Counted from the stretch's first letter, positions 17,487 through 28,206 are shown. The stretch is DNA of 64,000 nt from Pseudomonas koreensis (GCF_012986595.1 NZ_JAAQYM010000001.1:434001-498000); one strand, 5' to 3'. Made by a program: numbers and translations. The notes: generated from the sequence alone by a model not told the origin.

Positions 17487-18119
17487 TCATTTGCGCAGGC
17501 TGGGGCTCAGGCGCAGCATATCCAGCCCGGTATCGACCCAGCGCTCGGCTTCGGCGTGCAATTCGAAGCTGTCGGGCGCCAATAGCCATCCATACAGAAG
17601 GCCATCGATATAGCCATGAATGCTGATGGCCGCCCGGGCAGTGTCGAGATCTTCCGGCAACTGGCCGCGATTCACCGCATTACGCAGGGTCAGCCCGATA
17701 CGCAGATTGCAATCGAGACTGGCCGCTCGGCGCTGCTGGCGCAAATCGCACATTTCATCGGTGAACTCGCACTTATGAAACAGAATTTCGTTGATGCGCC
17801 GGGTCTTGGGGTCCAGCGCAACTTGATGAAACAAATGAATCAGCAGCTTGCGCATGCAACCCAGCGGATCCACTTCGTCCTCGCTTTCGCTGGCCTTGGC
17901 CAGTTCATCCAGCGGCTCATGCAAGCTGTCGAGCATGGCCTGCACCAGGTCGGCCTTGTTGCTGAAATGCCAGTAAATGGCACCGCGCGTCACGCCGGCC
18001 AGGGCCGCGATATCCGCCAGGGTCGTACGCGCCACGCCCCTTTCATAGAAAGCTTTCTCGGCCGCTTCAAGAATCTGGCTTCGCGTTTCTGCAGCTTCCT
18101 CTTTGGTACGACGGACCAT
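17487..18119 (-). CDS. emhR: TetR-family efflux repressor EmhR/TtgR
   Basis: The 210-residue product has a TetR N-terminal helix-turn-helix ([26 protein letters not shown] region, residues about 25-50) and a C-terminal ligand-binding domain of TtgR/AcrR type. It is divergent from the RND pump operon emhABC and has the length and N-terminus ([20 protein letters not shown]) of EmhR/TtgR. It should repress its own gene and emhABC and release DNA on binding drugs or aromatic compounds. Confidence 0.93.
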   Translation of the reverse strand: MVRRTKEEAAETRSQILEAAEKAFYERGVARTTLADIAALAGVTRGAIYWHFSNKADLVQAMLDSLHEPLDELAKASESEDEVDPLGCMRKLLIHLFHQVALDPKTRRINEILFHKCEFTDEMCDLRQQRRAASLDCNLRIGLTLRNAVNRGQLPEDLDTARAAISIHGYIDGLLYGWLLAPDSFELHAEAERWVDTGLDMLRLSPSLRK

Positions 18120-18267
18120 GGCAGTAAAACCTCAAACAGGATGTTTCAGGGATGGCTGAATATCCGCTGAATAAAGAGGGGGCCGATCTCTCACGAATCG
18201 GCTCCCCGGCCTACAATTTCAAACCTTGCGACGACTTTTGTAACAGGGTGGGTACGACGCCAGGGTG

Positions 18268-18294
18268 TTTACAAACAACCATGAACGTAAGTAT
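18268..18294. promoter_or_regulatory. EmhR/TtgR-type operator between emhR and emhA
   Basis: The stretch starting TTTACAAACAACCATGAACG and continuing TAAGTATA contains TTAC and GTAA half-sites about 12 bases apart. It matches, from memory, the TtgR operator of P. putida. TATATT at 18292-18297 is a possible -10 for the pump operon, so bound repressor would cover the promoter. Confidence 0.8.
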
Positions 18295-18386
18295 ATTCCT
18301 TAGCAAGCTACTTATCCACTCGACCCGATTTTTTTACCCTTTCACACTTCTTGTGCGCAATGTGCGCGCCTGACCCGAGGATCTTC

Positions 18387-19544
18387 ATGCAATTCAAGCC
18401 AGCTGTTACCGCTCTGGTCACTGCCGTCGCCCTGGCATCGCTGCTCAGCGGATGTAAAAAGGAAGAAGCGGCCCCTGCCGCTCCGCCTCCTCAGGTCGGC
18501 GTCGTCACCCTGCAACCACAAGCGTTCACCCTCACGTCCGAACTGCCGGGGCGCACCAGTGCGTACCGCATCGCTGAAGTTCGACCACAGGTCAACGGCA
18601 TCATTCTCAAGCGCCTGTTCAAGGAAGGCAGTGACGTCAAGGCCGGTCAGCAGCTGTATCAGATCGACCCGGCCGTCTACGAAGCCACCCTGAAAAGCGC
18701 CGAAGCCAGCCTGCGTTCGACCAAGTCGATCTCCGACCGCTACAAGCAACTGGTCGATGAGCAGGCGGTCAGCCGCCAGGAATACGACACCGCAGTGTCC
18801 AACCGCATGGAGTCGGAAGCCTCGCTGCAGAGCGCGCAGATCAACCTGCGTTACACCAAGGTCTATGCGCCGATTTCCGGGCGTATCGGTCGTTCTTCGG
18901 TGACTGAAGGTGCGCTGGTCAGCAACGGCCAGACCGACGCGATGGCGACGATCCAGCAACTGGACCCGATCTATGTCGACGTCACCCAGTCATCGGTTGA
19001 ACTGCTGGAACTGCGCCGCGAGCTGGAAAGCGGCCGCCTGCAGAAGGCCGGCGACAACTCGGCAGCGGTCAGGCTGACCCTCGAAGACGGCAGCCAGTAC
19101 AAGCTCGACGGTAAGCTGGAATTCTCCGAAGTATCGGTCGATCCGACTACCGGTTCCGTGACCCTGCGCGCCGTGTTCCCGAACCCTGACCACACCTTGT
19201 TGCCGGGCATGTTCGTCCACGCACAATTGCAGGCTGGCGTGAACAGCGCTGCGATTCTCGCACCGCAGCAAGGCGTGACTCGCGACCTCAAAGGCACCCC
19301 GACCGCGCTGGTCGTCGGCCCGGACAACAAAGTCGAACTGCGCCAGCTCAAGGCCAGCCGCACCGTCGGCAGCCAGTGGCTGATCGAAGACGGCCTGAAG
19401 GCCGGCGATCGTCTGATCACTGAAGGGCTGCAATTCGTCAAACCGGGAGTTGAGGTCAAAGCGACCGAAGCCACCAACGTCGGTAACAAGAACCCGGCCC
19501 CCGCTCAGGCAGCTGACAAAGCCGCTGGCGGCAAAGGGGAGTAA
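18387..19544 (+). CDS. emhA: RND efflux periplasmic adaptor EmhA/TtgA
   Basis: The 385-residue product is a membrane-fusion lipoprotein. Its signal ends LLSGC, giving a lipidated cysteine near residue 24. The lipoyl, coiled-coil hairpin (YKQLVDEQAVSRQEYD) and beta-barrel regions follow in order, including RYTKVYAPISGRIGRS. It bridges the inner-membrane pump EmhB and the outer-membrane channel EmhC. ATG at 18387 is used because it starts the lipoprotein signal, with GAGG just upstream. The stop lies three bases before emhB. Confidence 0.94.
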   Translation: MQFKPAVTALVTAVALASLLSGCKKEEAAPAAPPPQVGVVTLQPQAFTLTSELPGRTSAYRIAEVRPQVNGIILKRLFKEGSDVKAGQQLYQIDPAVYEATLKSAEASLRSTKSISDRYKQLVDEQAVSRQEYDTAVSNRMESEASLQSAQINLRYTKVYAPISGRIGRSSVTEGALVSNGQTDAMATIQQLDPIYVDVTQSSVELLELRRELESGRLQKAGDNSAAVRLTLEDGSQYKLDGKLEFSEVSVDPTTGSVTLRAVFPNPDHTLLPGMFVHAQLQAGVNSAAILAPQQGVTRDLKGTPTALVVGPDNKVELRQLKASRTVGSQWLIEDGLKAGDRLITEGLQFVKPGVEVKATEATNVGNKNPAPAQAADKAAGGKGE

Positions 19545-19547
19545 CTC

Positions 19548-22500
19548 ATGTCAAAATTTTTCATCGACCGTCCGATTTTCGCCTGGGTAATTGCCCTGGT
19601 GATCATGCTGGTCGGGGCACTTTCGATCCTGAAACTGCCGATCAACCAATACCCGAGCATTGCGCCGCCGGCCATTGCGATCTCCGTGACCTATCCGGGT
19701 GCTTCGGCACAGACGGTTCAGGACACCGTTGTTCAAGTGATCGAGCAGCAACTCAACGGTATCGACAACTTGCGTTATGTATCCTCGGAAAGTAACTCCG
19801 ACGGCAGCATGACCATCACCGCGACCTTCGAGCAAGGCACCAACTCCGACACCGCGCAGGTTCAGGTTCAGAACAAGCTGAACCTGGCCACCCCGCTGCT
19901 GCCGCAGGAAGTGCAGCAACAGGGTATCCGCGTGACCAAGGCAGTGAAGAACTTCCTGCTGGTAATCGGCGTGGTATCGCGTGACGGCAGCATGACCAAG
20001 GACGACCTGTCCAACTACATCGTGTCGAACATGCAGGACCCGATCTCGCGGACCGCCGGTGTCGGTGACTTCCAGGTCTTCGGTGCCCAGTACGCGATGC
20101 GCATCTGGCTTGACCCGGCCAAGTTGAACAACTTCAACCTGACTCCGGTCGACGTGAAAACCGCGATTGCGGCGCAGAACGTCCAGGTTTCGTCCGGTCA
20201 GCTCGGTGGCTTGCCTGCGGTGCAGGGCCAGCAACTGAACGCCACGATCATCGGCAAGACCCGTCTGCAGACCGCCGAGCAGTTCAAAGAGATTCTGCTC
20301 AAGGTCAACAAGGACGGCTCGCAGGTTCGCCTGAAAGACGTCGCCGACGTCGGCCTGGGTGGTGAGAACTATGCGATCAGCGCCCAGTTCAACGGCAGCC
20401 CGGCGTCCGGTCTGGCGGTGAAACTGGCCAACGGCGCCAACGCCCTCGACACCGCCAAGGCTCTGCGCAAGACGATTGACGACCTCAAGCCGTTCTTCCC
20501 GCAAGGCATGGAAGTCGTATTCCCGTACGACACCACGCCAGTGGTGACCGAGTCGATCAAGGGTGTGGTTGAAACCCTGGTCGAAGCGATTGTGCTGGTG
20601 TTCCTGGTGATGTTCCTGTTCCTGCAAAACTTCCGCGCTACGGTCATCACCACGATGACCGTGCCGGTGGTATTGCTCGGTACGTTCGGCATCCTCGCGG
20701 CATTCGGTTTCAGTATCAACACGCTGACCATGTTCGGCATGGTGCTGGCCATCGGCTTGCTGGTGGACGACGCCATCGTTGTGGTGGAAAACGTCGAGCG
20801 GGTGATGAGCGAGGAAGGCTTGTCACCGAAAGAGGCGACCAAGAAGTCCATGGGTCAGATTCAGGGCGCCCTGGTCGGTATCGCCCTGGTACTGTCGGCG
20901 GTACTGCTGCCGATGGCGTTCTTCAGCGGTTCCACCGGTGTGATCTACAAGCAATTCTCGATCACCATCGTGTCGGCCATGGCGTTGTCGGTCATGGTTG
21001 CGCTGATCTTCACGCCGGCGCTGTGCGCGACCATGCTCAAGGCGATCCCGCACGGTGAGCATGGCACACCGAAAAAGGGTTTCTTTGGCTGGTTCAACCG
21101 CAACTTCGACCGCGGCGTTCGCGGCTACGAGCGCGGTGTCGGCAACATCCTTCAGCGCAAGGCGCCGTACCTGCTGGCATATCTGCTGATCGTGGTTGGC
21201 ATGATCTGGCTGTTCACCCGTATTCCGACTGCATTCCTGCCGGAAGAGGACCAGGGCGTACTGTTTGCTCAAGTACAGACCCCGGCAGGTTCCAGTGCCC
21301 AGCGCACCCAGGTGGTCGTGGATGAAATGCGTGAATTCCTGCTGCGTCCGACCAAGGATGGCGGAGAAGGTGACGCGGTAGCCTCGGTGTTCACCGTGAC
21401 CGGCTTCAACTTCGCCGGCCGCGGCCAGAGCTCGGGTATGGCGTTCATCATGCTCAAGCCATGGCATGAGCGTAACGCCGACAACAGCGTGTTCAACCTC
21501 GCCGCCCGCGCGCAGCAGCACTTCTTCACCTTCCGCGATGCGATGGTGTTCGCGTTCGCCCCGCCAGCGGTGCTGGAGCTGGGTAACGCCACCGGTTTTG
21601 ACGTATTCCTGCAGGATCGTGCCGGTATCGGTCATGAAAAGCTGATGGCGGCGCGCAACCAGTTCCTTGGTATGGCTGCGCAGAGCAAAGTGCTTACGCA
21701 AGTACGTCCGAACGGACTGAACGACGAACCGCAGTTCCAGCTGGAAATCGACGACGAAAAGGCCAGTGCACTGGGCATTACCATCAGTGACATCAACAAC
21801 ACCCTGTCGATTGCACTGGGCAGTAGCTACGTGAACGACTTCATCGACCGCGGTCGGGTGAAAAAGGTGTATATCCAGGGCCAGCCGGATTCGCGCATGA
21901 GCCCGGAAGACCTGAAGAAATGGTACGTGCGCAATGCCAGCGGCACCATGGTGCCATTCTCGGCTTTCGCCAAGGGTGAGTGGATCTACGGTTCACCGAA
22001 GCTGGCCCGTTACAACGGTGTGGAAGCGGTCGAGATTCTCGGTGCCCCGGCGCCGGGTTACTCCACCGGTGAAGCCATGGCCGAAGTCGAAGCGATTGCC
22101 AAGAAGCTGCCGGCCGGTGTCGGTATCTCCTGGACCGGTCTGTCCTACGAGGAACGTCTGTCCGGCTCGCAAGCGCCAGCGCTGTATGCCCTGTCGTTGC
22201 TGATGGTGTTCCTGTGTCTGGCGGCGCTGTATGAAAGCTGGTCGATTCCGATCGCGGTCATGCTCGTGGTGCCACTGGGGATCATCGGTGCGTTGATGGC
22301 CACCAGCCTGCGCGGCCTGTCCAACGACGTGTACTTCCAGGTGGGTCTGTTGACGACCATCGGTCTTGCGGCTAAAAACGCCATTCTGATCGTCGAATTC
22401 GCCAAGGAGCTGCACGAGCAAGGGCGCAGTCTGCGCGACGCGGCGATCGAAGCGTGCCGCATGCGTCTGCGACCGATCATCATGACCTCGCTGGCGTTCG

Positions 22501-22712
22501 TCCTCGGTGTAGTACCGTTGGCGATCTCCACTGGCGCCGGTTCAGGCAGTCAGCACGCGATCGGTACCGGCGTGATTGGCGGTATGCTCACGGCCACGAT
22601 CCTGGCGATCTTCTGGGTCCCACTGTTCTTCGTCACGGTTTCGTCCCTCGGCCAGCGTAAAGTCGCCGACCAGGACGAGACGACTGAAACTCCTAAAGAG
22701 GCTGGCCAATGA
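19548..22712 (+). CDS. emhB: RND multidrug efflux pump EmhB/TtgB
   Basis: The 1054-residue product is a complete hydrophobe/amphiphile-efflux RND transporter of the AcrB type. It starts [20 protein letters not shown]. Helix 4 carries the proton-relay aspartates in [18 protein letters not shown], and later [17 protein letters not shown] marks the second half. It takes drugs, solvents or aromatic compounds from the periplasm and membrane and passes them to EmhC, driven by protons. It is the middle gene of emhABC; its last four bases overlap emhC. In P. fluorescens this system is known to export polycyclic aromatic hydrocarbons and antibiotics. Confidence 0.96.
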   Translation: MSKFFIDRPIFAWVIALVIMLVGALSILKLPINQYPSIAPPAIAISVTYPGASAQTVQDTVVQVIEQQLNGIDNLRYVSSESNSDGSMTITATFEQGTNSDTAQVQVQNKLNLATPLLPQEVQQQGIRVTKAVKNFLLVIGVVSRDGSMTKDDLSNYIVSNMQDPISRTAGVGDFQVFGAQYAMRIWLDPAKLNNFNLTPVDVKTAIAAQNVQVSSGQLGGLPAVQGQQLNATIIGKTRLQTAEQFKEILLKVNKDGSQVRLKDVADVGLGGENYAISAQFNGSPASGLAVKLANGANALDTAKALRKTIDDLKPFFPQGMEVVFPYDTTPVVTESIKGVVETLVEAIVLVFLVMFLFLQNFRATVITTMTVPVVLLGTFGILAAFGFSINTLTMFGMVLAIGLLVDDAIVVVENVERVMSEEGLSPKEATKKSMGQIQGALVGIALVLSAVLLPMAFFSGSTGVIYKQFSITIVSAMALSVMVALIFTPALCATMLKAIPHGEHGTPKKGFFGWFNRNFDRGVRGYERGVGNILQRKAPYLLAYLLIVVGMIWLFTRIPTAFLPEEDQGVLFAQVQTPAGSSAQRTQVVVDEMREFLLRPTKDGGEGDAVASVFTVTGFNFAGRGQSSGMAFIMLKPWHERNADNSVFNLAARAQQHFFTFRDAMVFAFAPPAVLELGNATGFDVFLQDRAGIGHEKLMAARNQFLGMAAQSKVLTQVRPNGLNDEPQFQLEIDDEKASALGITISDINNTLSIALGSSYVNDFIDRGRVKKVYIQGQPDSRMSPEDLKKWYVRNASGTMVPFSAFAKGEWIYGSPKLARYNGVEAVEILGAPAPGYSTGEAMAEVEAIAKKLPAGVGISWTGLSYEERLSGSQAPALYALSLLMVFLCLAALYESWSIPIAVMLVVPLGIIGALMATSLRGLSNDVYFQVGLLTTIGLAAKNAILIVEFAKELHEQGRSLRDAAIEACRMRLRPIIMTSLAFVLGVVPLAISTGAGSGSQHAIGTGVIGGMLTATILAIFWVPLFFVTVSSLGQRKVADQDETTETPKEAGQ

Positions 22713-24169
22713 GCAAGTCGCTACTCTCCATCGCAGTCGCCGCCTTCGTGCTGAGCGGTTGCTCGCTGATACCCGATTATCAGCAGCCTGAAGCACCGGT
22801 CGCGGGCCAATACCCGCAGGGCCCGGCGTACTCGCCGGCCCAGGCCCCGGCGCAAGCCGCTGCCGAGCAGGGCTGGAAGCAGTTTTTCCATGACCCGGCC
22901 CTGCAGCAGCTGATCCAGGTGTCGCTGGAAAACAACCGCGACCTGCGTGTCGCGGCGCTGAACATCGACGCTTACGCGGCTCAATACCGCATCCAGCGTG
23001 CCGACTTGTTCCCGGCCGTTTCGGCCAATGCCAGCGGCAGCCGTCAGCGGGTTCCGGCGCGTGCGTCGCAGACCGGTGAAGCGGGCATTACCAGCTCCTA
23101 CTCCGCCACCGTCGGCATCAGTGCCTACGAACTCGACCTGTTTGGTCGGGTTCGCAGTCTGAGCGAACAAGCGCTGCAACAATACTTCGCCACCGAAGAA
23201 GCGCGGCGCAGCACCCAGATCAGCCTGGTGGCCAGTGTGGCCAATGCCTACCTGACCTGGCAGGCCGACAAGGAACTGCTCAAGCTGACGCAAGACACCC
23301 TCGGTGCCTTCGAAGAAAGCTACAAACTGACCAGCCGCAGCAACGAAGTCGGCGTGGCCTCGGCGCTGGACCTGGCGCAGTCGCGCACCTCGGTGGAAAA
23401 CGCCCGTGCACAACTGGCCAAGTACACCCGCCAGGTGGCTCAGGACGAAAACAGCCTGACCCTGTTGCTCGGCACCGGTATTCCGGCCAATCTGCAAGCG
23501 GCCAAACCGCTGTCGGATGACCTGCTCAGCGACGTACCGGCCGGTCTGCCTTCGGACCTGCTGCAGCGTCGTCCGGACATCCTCCAGGCCGAGTACAACC
23601 TGAAGGCCGCCAACGCCAACATCGGCGCCGCCCGTGCAGCGTTCTTCCCGAGCATCAGCCTGACGGCTAACGCCGGTTCGCTGAGCCCGGACCTGTCCGG
23701 CCTGTTCAAGGGCGGTTCGGGCACGTGGCTGTTCCAGCCGCAGATCAATCTGCCGATCTTCAACGCCGGCAGCCTGCGCGCCAGCCTCGACTACGCCAAG
23801 ATCCAGAAGGACATTGGCGTGGCGAACTACGAGAAGTCGATTCAAACCGCCTTCCAGGAAGTCGCCGACGGCCTGGCGGCCCGCCAGACCTACACCGAGC
23901 AGTTGCAGGCGCAGCGTGACTTCGTCGCGGCCAACCAGGATTACTACCGCCTGGCCGAGCGTCGTTACCGCATCGGTGTCGACAGCAACCTGACCTTCCT
24001 CGATGCCCAGCGTCAGCTGTTCAGTGCGCAACAGGCTCTGATCACCGACCGCCTCGCGCAGCTGACCAGTGCGGTCAACCTGTACAAGGCATTGGGTGGT
24101 GGCTGGAATGCGCAAACCGCGCAGAACGAACCGCTGAAAGAAGAAGCACCGAAGATGAAGCTGTTCTGA
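22709..24169 (+). CDS. emhC: outer-membrane efflux channel EmhC/TtgC (OprM family)
   Basis: The 486-residue product is an OprM/NodT-type lipoprotein. The signal ends VLSGCSLIP and the sequence then follows the two-repeat outer-membrane factor fold, with [40 protein letters not shown] and a mirrored second half. It forms the trimeric channel that completes the EmhAB pump. The ATG overlaps the emhB stop by four bases, and a short terminator follows the gene. Confidence 0.95.
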   Translation: MSKSLLSIAVAAFVLSGCSLIPDYQQPEAPVAGQYPQGPAYSPAQAPAQAAAEQGWKQFFHDPALQQLIQVSLENNRDLRVAALNIDAYAAQYRIQRADLFPAVSANASGSRQRVPARASQTGEAGITSSYSATVGISAYELDLFGRVRSLSEQALQQYFATEEARRSTQISLVASVANAYLTWQADKELLKLTQDTLGAFEESYKLTSRSNEVGVASALDLAQSRTSVENARAQLAKYTRQVAQDENSLTLLLGTGIPANLQAAKPLSDDLLSDVPAGLPSDLLQRRPDILQAEYNLKAANANIGAARAAFFPSISLTANAGSLSPDLSGLFKGGSGTWLFQPQINLPIFNAGSLRASLDYAKIQKDIGVANYEKSIQTAFQEVADGLAARQTYTEQLQAQRDFVAANQDYYRLAERRYRIGVDSNLTFLDAQRQLFSAQQALITDRLAQLTSAVNLYKALGGGWNAQTAQNEPLKEEAPKMKLF

Positions 24170-24185
24170 TCATCCGGTGATACAA

Positions 24186-24212
24186 GGAGCCCGCCATTTG
24201 GCGGGCTTTTTG
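24186..24212 (+). terminator. Rho-independent terminator after emhC
   Basis: GCCCGCC (24189-24195) pairs with GGCGGGC (24200-24206) around ATTT, followed by five T residues. Confidence 0.92.
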
Positions 24213-24223
24213 TTGCTTGAAAA

Positions 24224-24303
24224 TCAAAAGATCGCAGCCTTCGGCAGCTCCTACAGGGGAACGCATTTCAAATGTAGGAGCTGCCGAAGGCTGCGATCTT
24301 TTG
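24224..24303. repeat. REP-like inverted pair, family A
   Basis: Arms ATCAAAAGATCGCAGCCTTC and the complementary GAAGGCTGCGATCTTTTGA flank about 30 bases. It directly abuts a PcaR-type box at 24316-24329. Confidence 0.88.
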
Positions 24304-24315
24304 ACCTTCAATGCT

Positions 24316-24329
24316 GTTCGATAATCGCC
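24316..24329. promoter_or_regulatory. PcaR-type box upstream of the porin gene
   Basis: GTTCGATAATCGCC here is identical, on the opposite strand, to a box in the pcaR control region (38081-38094). In Pseudomonas putida the recalled PcaR box is GTTCGATAATCGC. The box contains GATAAT, which could serve as a -10. It lies about 215 bases before the OprD-family porin start. Unlike the other three sites here, no second box follows at 19 bases. Confidence 0.6.
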
Positions 24330-24543
24330 CAAAACCCGCTTTCCCCGATTGAATCGCGCCCACCGCGCCCCGCACCATTCGTCCCACAAAACCAATAACA
24401 ACAGGTTCGACACCATGTTCCCGCGCCCTGTCCCGTCCGGCTGATCGCCGCCGCTTCATCACAAATTCTGCAAGCTCTTGCCTGCCCCGAAAATGGCGGC
24501 AACGGCCCCGTTCGACCCCAAAAAAATAACAAGAGACCCCGCG

Positions 24544-25803
24544 ATGACTCATCCAATTGCGCCGTACGCACTTCCCGGCCTGATCGCCCTGGCCCTGACC
24601 GGCGTCGCCCTGCCCGCCGCCGCCGAAGAAGCCGGTTTCCTCGAAGGGGCGAAGGCCAACCTGAACCTGCGCAACTTCTACATCAACCGCAACTTCACCA
24701 ACCCGACCAAGGCGCAGGGCAAGGCTGAAGAGTGGACGCAGAGCTTCATCCTCGACGCCAAATCCGGTTTCACCCAAGGCACCGTCGGCTTCGGCATGGA
24801 CGTGCTCGGTCTGTATTCGGTCAAGCTCGATGGCGGCAAAGGCACCGGCGGCACCCAACTGCTGCCGCTGGATCACGACGGGCGCCCGGCGGACACGTTC
24901 GGCCGCACCAACGTGGCGTTCAAGGCCAAGTTGTCGCAGACCGAAATCAAGGTCGGTGAATGGATGCCGGTGCTGCCGATCCTGCGTTCGGATGACGGGC
25001 GTTCGCTGCCGCAAACCTTCCGTGGCGGCCAGATCACCTCCAAGGAGATCGACGGCCTGACGCTTTACGGCGGGCAGTTCCGCGCCAACAGCCCGCGCGA
25101 CGACAGCAGCATGAGCGACATGTCGATGTTCGGTAAACCGGCGTTCACCTCCGATCGCTTCAACTTTCAGGGTGCTGAATACCAGTTCAACGAAAAACGC
25201 ACGCAGATCGGCCTCTGGAACGCCGAGCTCAAGGACATCTACAGCCAGCAATACGTCAACCTGATCCACAGCCAGCCACTGGGCGACTGGACCCTGGGCG
25301 CCAACCTCGGCTTCTTCTATGGCAAGGACGACGGCAGCGCCCGCGCCGGCGAACTCGACAACAAAACCTGGTCGGGAATGTTTTCCGCCCGGTACGGCGG
25401 CAACACCTTCTACGTCGGCTTGCAAAAACTCACTGGCGACAGCGCCTGGATGCGCGTCAACGGCACCAGCGGCGGCACCCTGGCCAACGACAGCTACAAC
25501 GCCAGCTATGACAACGCGCAGGAGCGTTCATGGCAGGTGCGCCACGACTACAACTTCGCCGCCATGGGCATCCCCGGCCTGACCCTGATGAACCGCTACA
25601 TCAGCGGCGACAACGTACACAACGGGACCATCACCGACGGCAAGGAATGGGGGCGCGAATCGGAACTGGGCTACACCGTGCAGAGCGGCACCTTGCGCGA
25701 CCTGAACGTGCGCTGGCGCAACTCGACCATGCGGCGTGACTTCAGCAACAACGAGTTCGACGAAAACCGCCTGATCATCAGCTATCCGATCAGCTTGCTC
25801 TGA
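24544..25803 (+). CDS. OprD-family outer-membrane porin
   Basis: The 419-residue product has a signal peptide (ALTGVALPAAAEEAGFLEG), then the OprD opening NLNLRNFYINRNFTN and the SGFTQGTVGFGMDVLGLYS segment, with alternating strands of an 18-stranded barrel through to the terminal aromatic-poor ISYPISLL. OprD relatives admit specific carboxylates or amino acids. A PcaR-type box upstream and the pca genes downstream suggest an aromatic acid such as 4-hydroxybenzoate or protocatechuate, which is inference. ATG at 24544 starts the signal peptide; AAGAGA lies upstream. Confidence 0.9.
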   Translation: MTHPIAPYALPGLIALALTGVALPAAAEEAGFLEGAKANLNLRNFYINRNFTNPTKAQGKAEEWTQSFILDAKSGFTQGTVGFGMDVLGLYSVKLDGGKGTGGTQLLPLDHDGRPADTFGRTNVAFKAKLSQTEIKVGEWMPVLPILRSDDGRSLPQTFRGGQITSKEIDGLTLYGGQFRANSPRDDSSMSDMSMFGKPAFTSDRFNFQGAEYQFNEKRTQIGLWNAELKDIYSQQYVNLIHSQPLGDWTLGANLGFFYGKDDGSARAGELDNKTWSGMFSARYGGNTFYVGLQKLTGDSAWMRVNGTSGGTLANDSYNASYDNAQERSWQVRHDYNFAAMGIPGLTLMNRYISGDNVHNGTITDGKEWGRESELGYTVQSGTLRDLNVRWRNSTMRRDFSNNEFDENRLIISYPISLL

Positions 25804-25827
25804 TTCGAGAATGGCCCCGGATTATCT

Positions 25828-25900
25828 GCAGGCGCTGCCGCAGGCTCCGATCTTGTGCTGTTTAAGAGCAAAAGATCGCCGCCTGCGGCAGCACCTACAT
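25828..25900. repeat. degenerate REP-like inverted pair, family A
   Basis: The arms (GCAGGCGCTGCCGCAGGCTC and GATCGCCGCCTGCGGCAGCA) differ at several positions from the family A consensus, so this looks like an older copy. It lies between the porin gene and the Tam-like gene. The rest of the 283-base gap shows no gene. Confidence 0.75.
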
Positions 25901-26086
25901 GTAAAGGAATATCAGAGAGCCATCCGTCAGGATCTGTGGCACTTCGCCGGGCCTCGGATAAAGTAGGAATTACCTGAAGGACTCAGGCGCCACACCCTCT
26001 CCGCTTCCGTTATCTGTAGTTGTTGGTCCTCAAGCTTTGGCCAGATTGTCATCGGAAGACACTGCTGATCATCGGAGGACCACCTC

Positions 26087-26893
26087 ATGATCAATCTACT
26101 CAAGGCTGCACCCGACTGGGACGCCAAGGCGTACCAGCAGTTTGCCCGTCAACGCCAGCGCCCGGTCAACGAATTGCTCGACCGCGTCGAACTGGACTTC
26201 CCCAAACGCATTTACGACCTGGGTTGCGGCACCGGCATCGCCACGCAACTGCTGGCCAAGCGCTGGCCGCGTGCGCAGTTGCATGGGGTCGACAGCTCCG
26301 CACAAATGCTCGACGAGGCTCGTTGCCTGCCGATCAACGCGTTATGGAAAGAATGCGACCTGCTCGACTGGAAACCCGAACAACCCGCCGATCTGCTGCT
26401 TGCTGCGGCGGTGCTGCATTTCATTGGCGATCATCAACGACTGCTGCCGCGCCTGCTGGGGCATCTGAACCCCGGTGGTTGTCTGGCGGCGCACATGCCG
26501 GACTGGCGCGATGCGCGGTGGTATCGACTGATGCTCGAGACCCTCGACGATGCCGGCCCAAGACACACCCCCATCGGCACTCCAGAACTGCGCCGGCGCA
26601 TGGCGGCGCGGCCGTTGTTGGCATTGGAGGATTATTATCGCTTGCTGGCGCCGCTGACCACGTCGCTGGACATCTGGGAAACCGAGCAATTGCAGGTGGT
26701 CGGCGGCAAGTCACCGATCTATGACTGGGTGAAGGTCTCGGCGCTGCGGCCGGTGATGCAGGCGCTGACGTTGCAGGAACAGGCGCGGTTTATCTACCAC
26801 TTCCTGATGCGCGTGCATGAGCATTATCCGCGAGAGAAAAACGGGCAAACGCTGTTTCCGTTCAAGCGGATTTTCATTGTCGCCAGCGTTTGA
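26087..26893 (+). CDS. trans-aconitate 2-methyltransferase-like enzyme
   Basis: The 268-residue product is a class I SAM-dependent methyltransferase. Motif I is IYDLGCGTGIATQLLA around residue 42, the acidic residue follows in LHGVDSSAQML, and a Tam-like C-terminus (FLMRVHEHYPREKNGQTLFPFKR) closes it. This order and length match trans-aconitate methyltransferases, which methylate trans-aconitate to prevent aconitase inhibition. The N-terminal DWDAKAYQQFARQRQRPV is a typical opening of that family. GGAGG about eight bases before the ATG is the likely ribosome site. Confidence 0.82.
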   Translation: MINLLKAAPDWDAKAYQQFARQRQRPVNELLDRVELDFPKRIYDLGCGTGIATQLLAKRWPRAQLHGVDSSAQMLDEARCLPINALWKECDLLDWKPEQPADLLLAAAVLHFIGDHQRLLPRLLGHLNPGGCLAAHMPDWRDARWYRLMLETLDDAGPRHTPIGTPELRRRMAARPLLALEDYYRLLAPLTTSLDIWETEQLQVVGGKSPIYDWVKVSALRPVMQALTLQEQARFIYHFLMRVHEHYPREKNGQTLFPFKRIFIVASV

Positions 26894-26894
26894 A

Positions 26895-26978
26895 GATCAA
26901 AAGATCGCAGCCTGCGGCAGCTCCTACAGAGAAACGCATTCCAAATGCAGGAGCTGCCGCAGGCCCGAGCCGCGATCG
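26895..26978. repeat. REP-like inverted pair, family A, right arm diverged
   Basis: The left arm ATCAAAAGATCGCAGCCTGC is standard. The right arm begins normally (GCAGGAGCTGCCGCAGG) but then changes to CCCGAGCCGCGATCGGAC, so the expected TGCGATCTTT is disrupted. It lies between the Tam-like gene and the end of pcaC. Confidence 0.8.
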
Positions 26979-27000
26979 GACGATCCGTTGAATCCATTGT

Positions 27001-27393
27001 TCACTCCCGGGATTCGACACCCAGCTCATCCCACACCGATTCGGCCAGATGAAACGTCGCATTCGCCGCCGGAATCCCGCAATAAATCGCACTCTGCATG
27101 ATCACTTCCTTGATTTCGCCCCGGCTCACGCCGTTGTTCGCCGCGGCGCGCAAATGCAGTTTCAGCTCGGCCTCGCGGTTCATCCCGATCAGCATGGCGA
27201 TGGTGATCAGGCTGCGGGTGTGCCGCGGAAGGCCTGGGCGGGTCCAGATGTCGCCCCAGGCGTGGCGGGTGATCATCTCCTGGAACTCCGAGTTGAACTC
27301 GGTCAGCGCATTCAGGCTGCGATCGACGTGGGCATCGCCCAGTACCGCGCGGCGGACTTGCAGGCCTTCGTCGTAACGTTGTTTCTCGTCCAC
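27001..27393 (-). CDS. pcaC: 4-carboxymuconolactone decarboxylase PcaC
   Basis: The 130-residue product matches the single-domain carboxymuconolactone decarboxylase, with GDIWTRPGLPRHTRSLI and HLRAAANNGVSRGEIKEV carrying the family's conserved histidine-arginine region. It converts 4-carboxymuconolactone to beta-ketoadipate enol-lactone. It is a GTG start (27393) with GAGGGAAA about eight bases upstream, and it is the last gene of pcaT-B-D-C. Confidence 0.95.
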   Translation of the reverse strand: MDEKQRYDEGLQVRRAVLGDAHVDRSLNALTEFNSEFQEMITRHAWGDIWTRPGLPRHTRSLITIAMLIGMNREAELKLHLRAAANNGVSRGEIKEVIMQSAIYCGIPAANATFHLAESVWDELGVESRE

Positions 27394-27403
27394 AGACTTT
27401 CCC

Positions 27404-28195
27404 TCAATGAGCGTTCAAAAACGCCAACACACGATCGCTGAAATCGGCGCCGGCCTGCACGTTGGACAGGTGCGCGGCATAGAACTCGGCGTACTCGGCA
27501 CCGCGCACATGCTCCTGAATGAAATGCCCGCCGGACGGTGGCGTCACCGCGTCTTCAGTGCCGGCGATCACCAGTAGCGGCAGGTTGATCGAGGCCAGTT
27601 GCTCACGGAAATCGGCATCACGCACCGCCGCGCAATTGGCCGCATAACCTTCAGGCGAAGTCGCCGCGAGCATGTCGGTAATCTTCTTCGCGGCGGCGGG
27701 ATTGGCCGCCGAAAAGTCCGGGGTAAACCAACGGGCAATCGACGCATCGCGCAGCGCAACCATCGCCGCCGGGCCGTCGCGCAACACGGTTTCGATGCGC
27801 GGATTCCACACCGACGGGTCGCCGATCTTCGCGGCGGTGTTGCACACGATCAGTTTGTGCAGACGGTGACCGGCATTGATCCCCAGCCACTGACCGATCA
27901 GACCGCCCATCGACAATCCGCAGAAATGCGCGTGTTCGATGTGCAACGCATCGAGCAAGCCGAGCACATCCCGGCCCAGTTGCTCGATGCTGTACGGGCC
28001 TGGTGTCACCAACGACTGGCCGTGACCGCGGGTGTCGAAACGCAGCACCCGGAATTGTTCGGTGAACGCCGGCATCTGCGCGTCCCACATGTGCAGATCG
28101 GTGCCCAGCGAGTTGGACAGCACCAGCACCGGCGCCTCGGCCGGCCCATCCAATTGATAGTGCAGTTCGCCATCGGCGAGTTGAACGAAAGCCAC
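27404..28195 (-). CDS. pcaD: beta-ketoadipate enol-lactone hydrolase PcaD
   Basis: The 263-residue alpha/beta hydrolase has the nucleophile elbow FCGLSMGGLIGQ near residue 96 and the late acid and histidine in GTEDAVTPPSGGHF. The opening QLADGELHYQLDG is typical of PcaD. It hydrolyses beta-ketoadipate enol-lactone to beta-ketoadipate. It uses a GTG start at 28195 with AGGAGAGGG immediately before it, and lies ten bases before pcaC and eleven bases after pcaB. Confidence 0.95.
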   Translation of the reverse strand: MAFVQLADGELHYQLDGPAEAPVLVLSNSLGTDLHMWDAQMPAFTEQFRVLRFDTRGHGQSLVTPGPYSIEQLGRDVLGLLDALHIEHAHFCGLSMGGLIGQWLGINAGHRLHKLIVCNTAAKIGDPSVWNPRIETVLRDGPAAMVALRDASIARWFTPDFSAANPAAAKKITDMLAATSPEGYAANCAAVRDADFREQLASINLPLLVIAGTEDAVTPPSGGHFIQEHVRGAEYAEFYAAHLSNVQAGADFSDRVLAFLNAH

Positions 28196-28206
28196 AGCCC
28201 TCTCCT

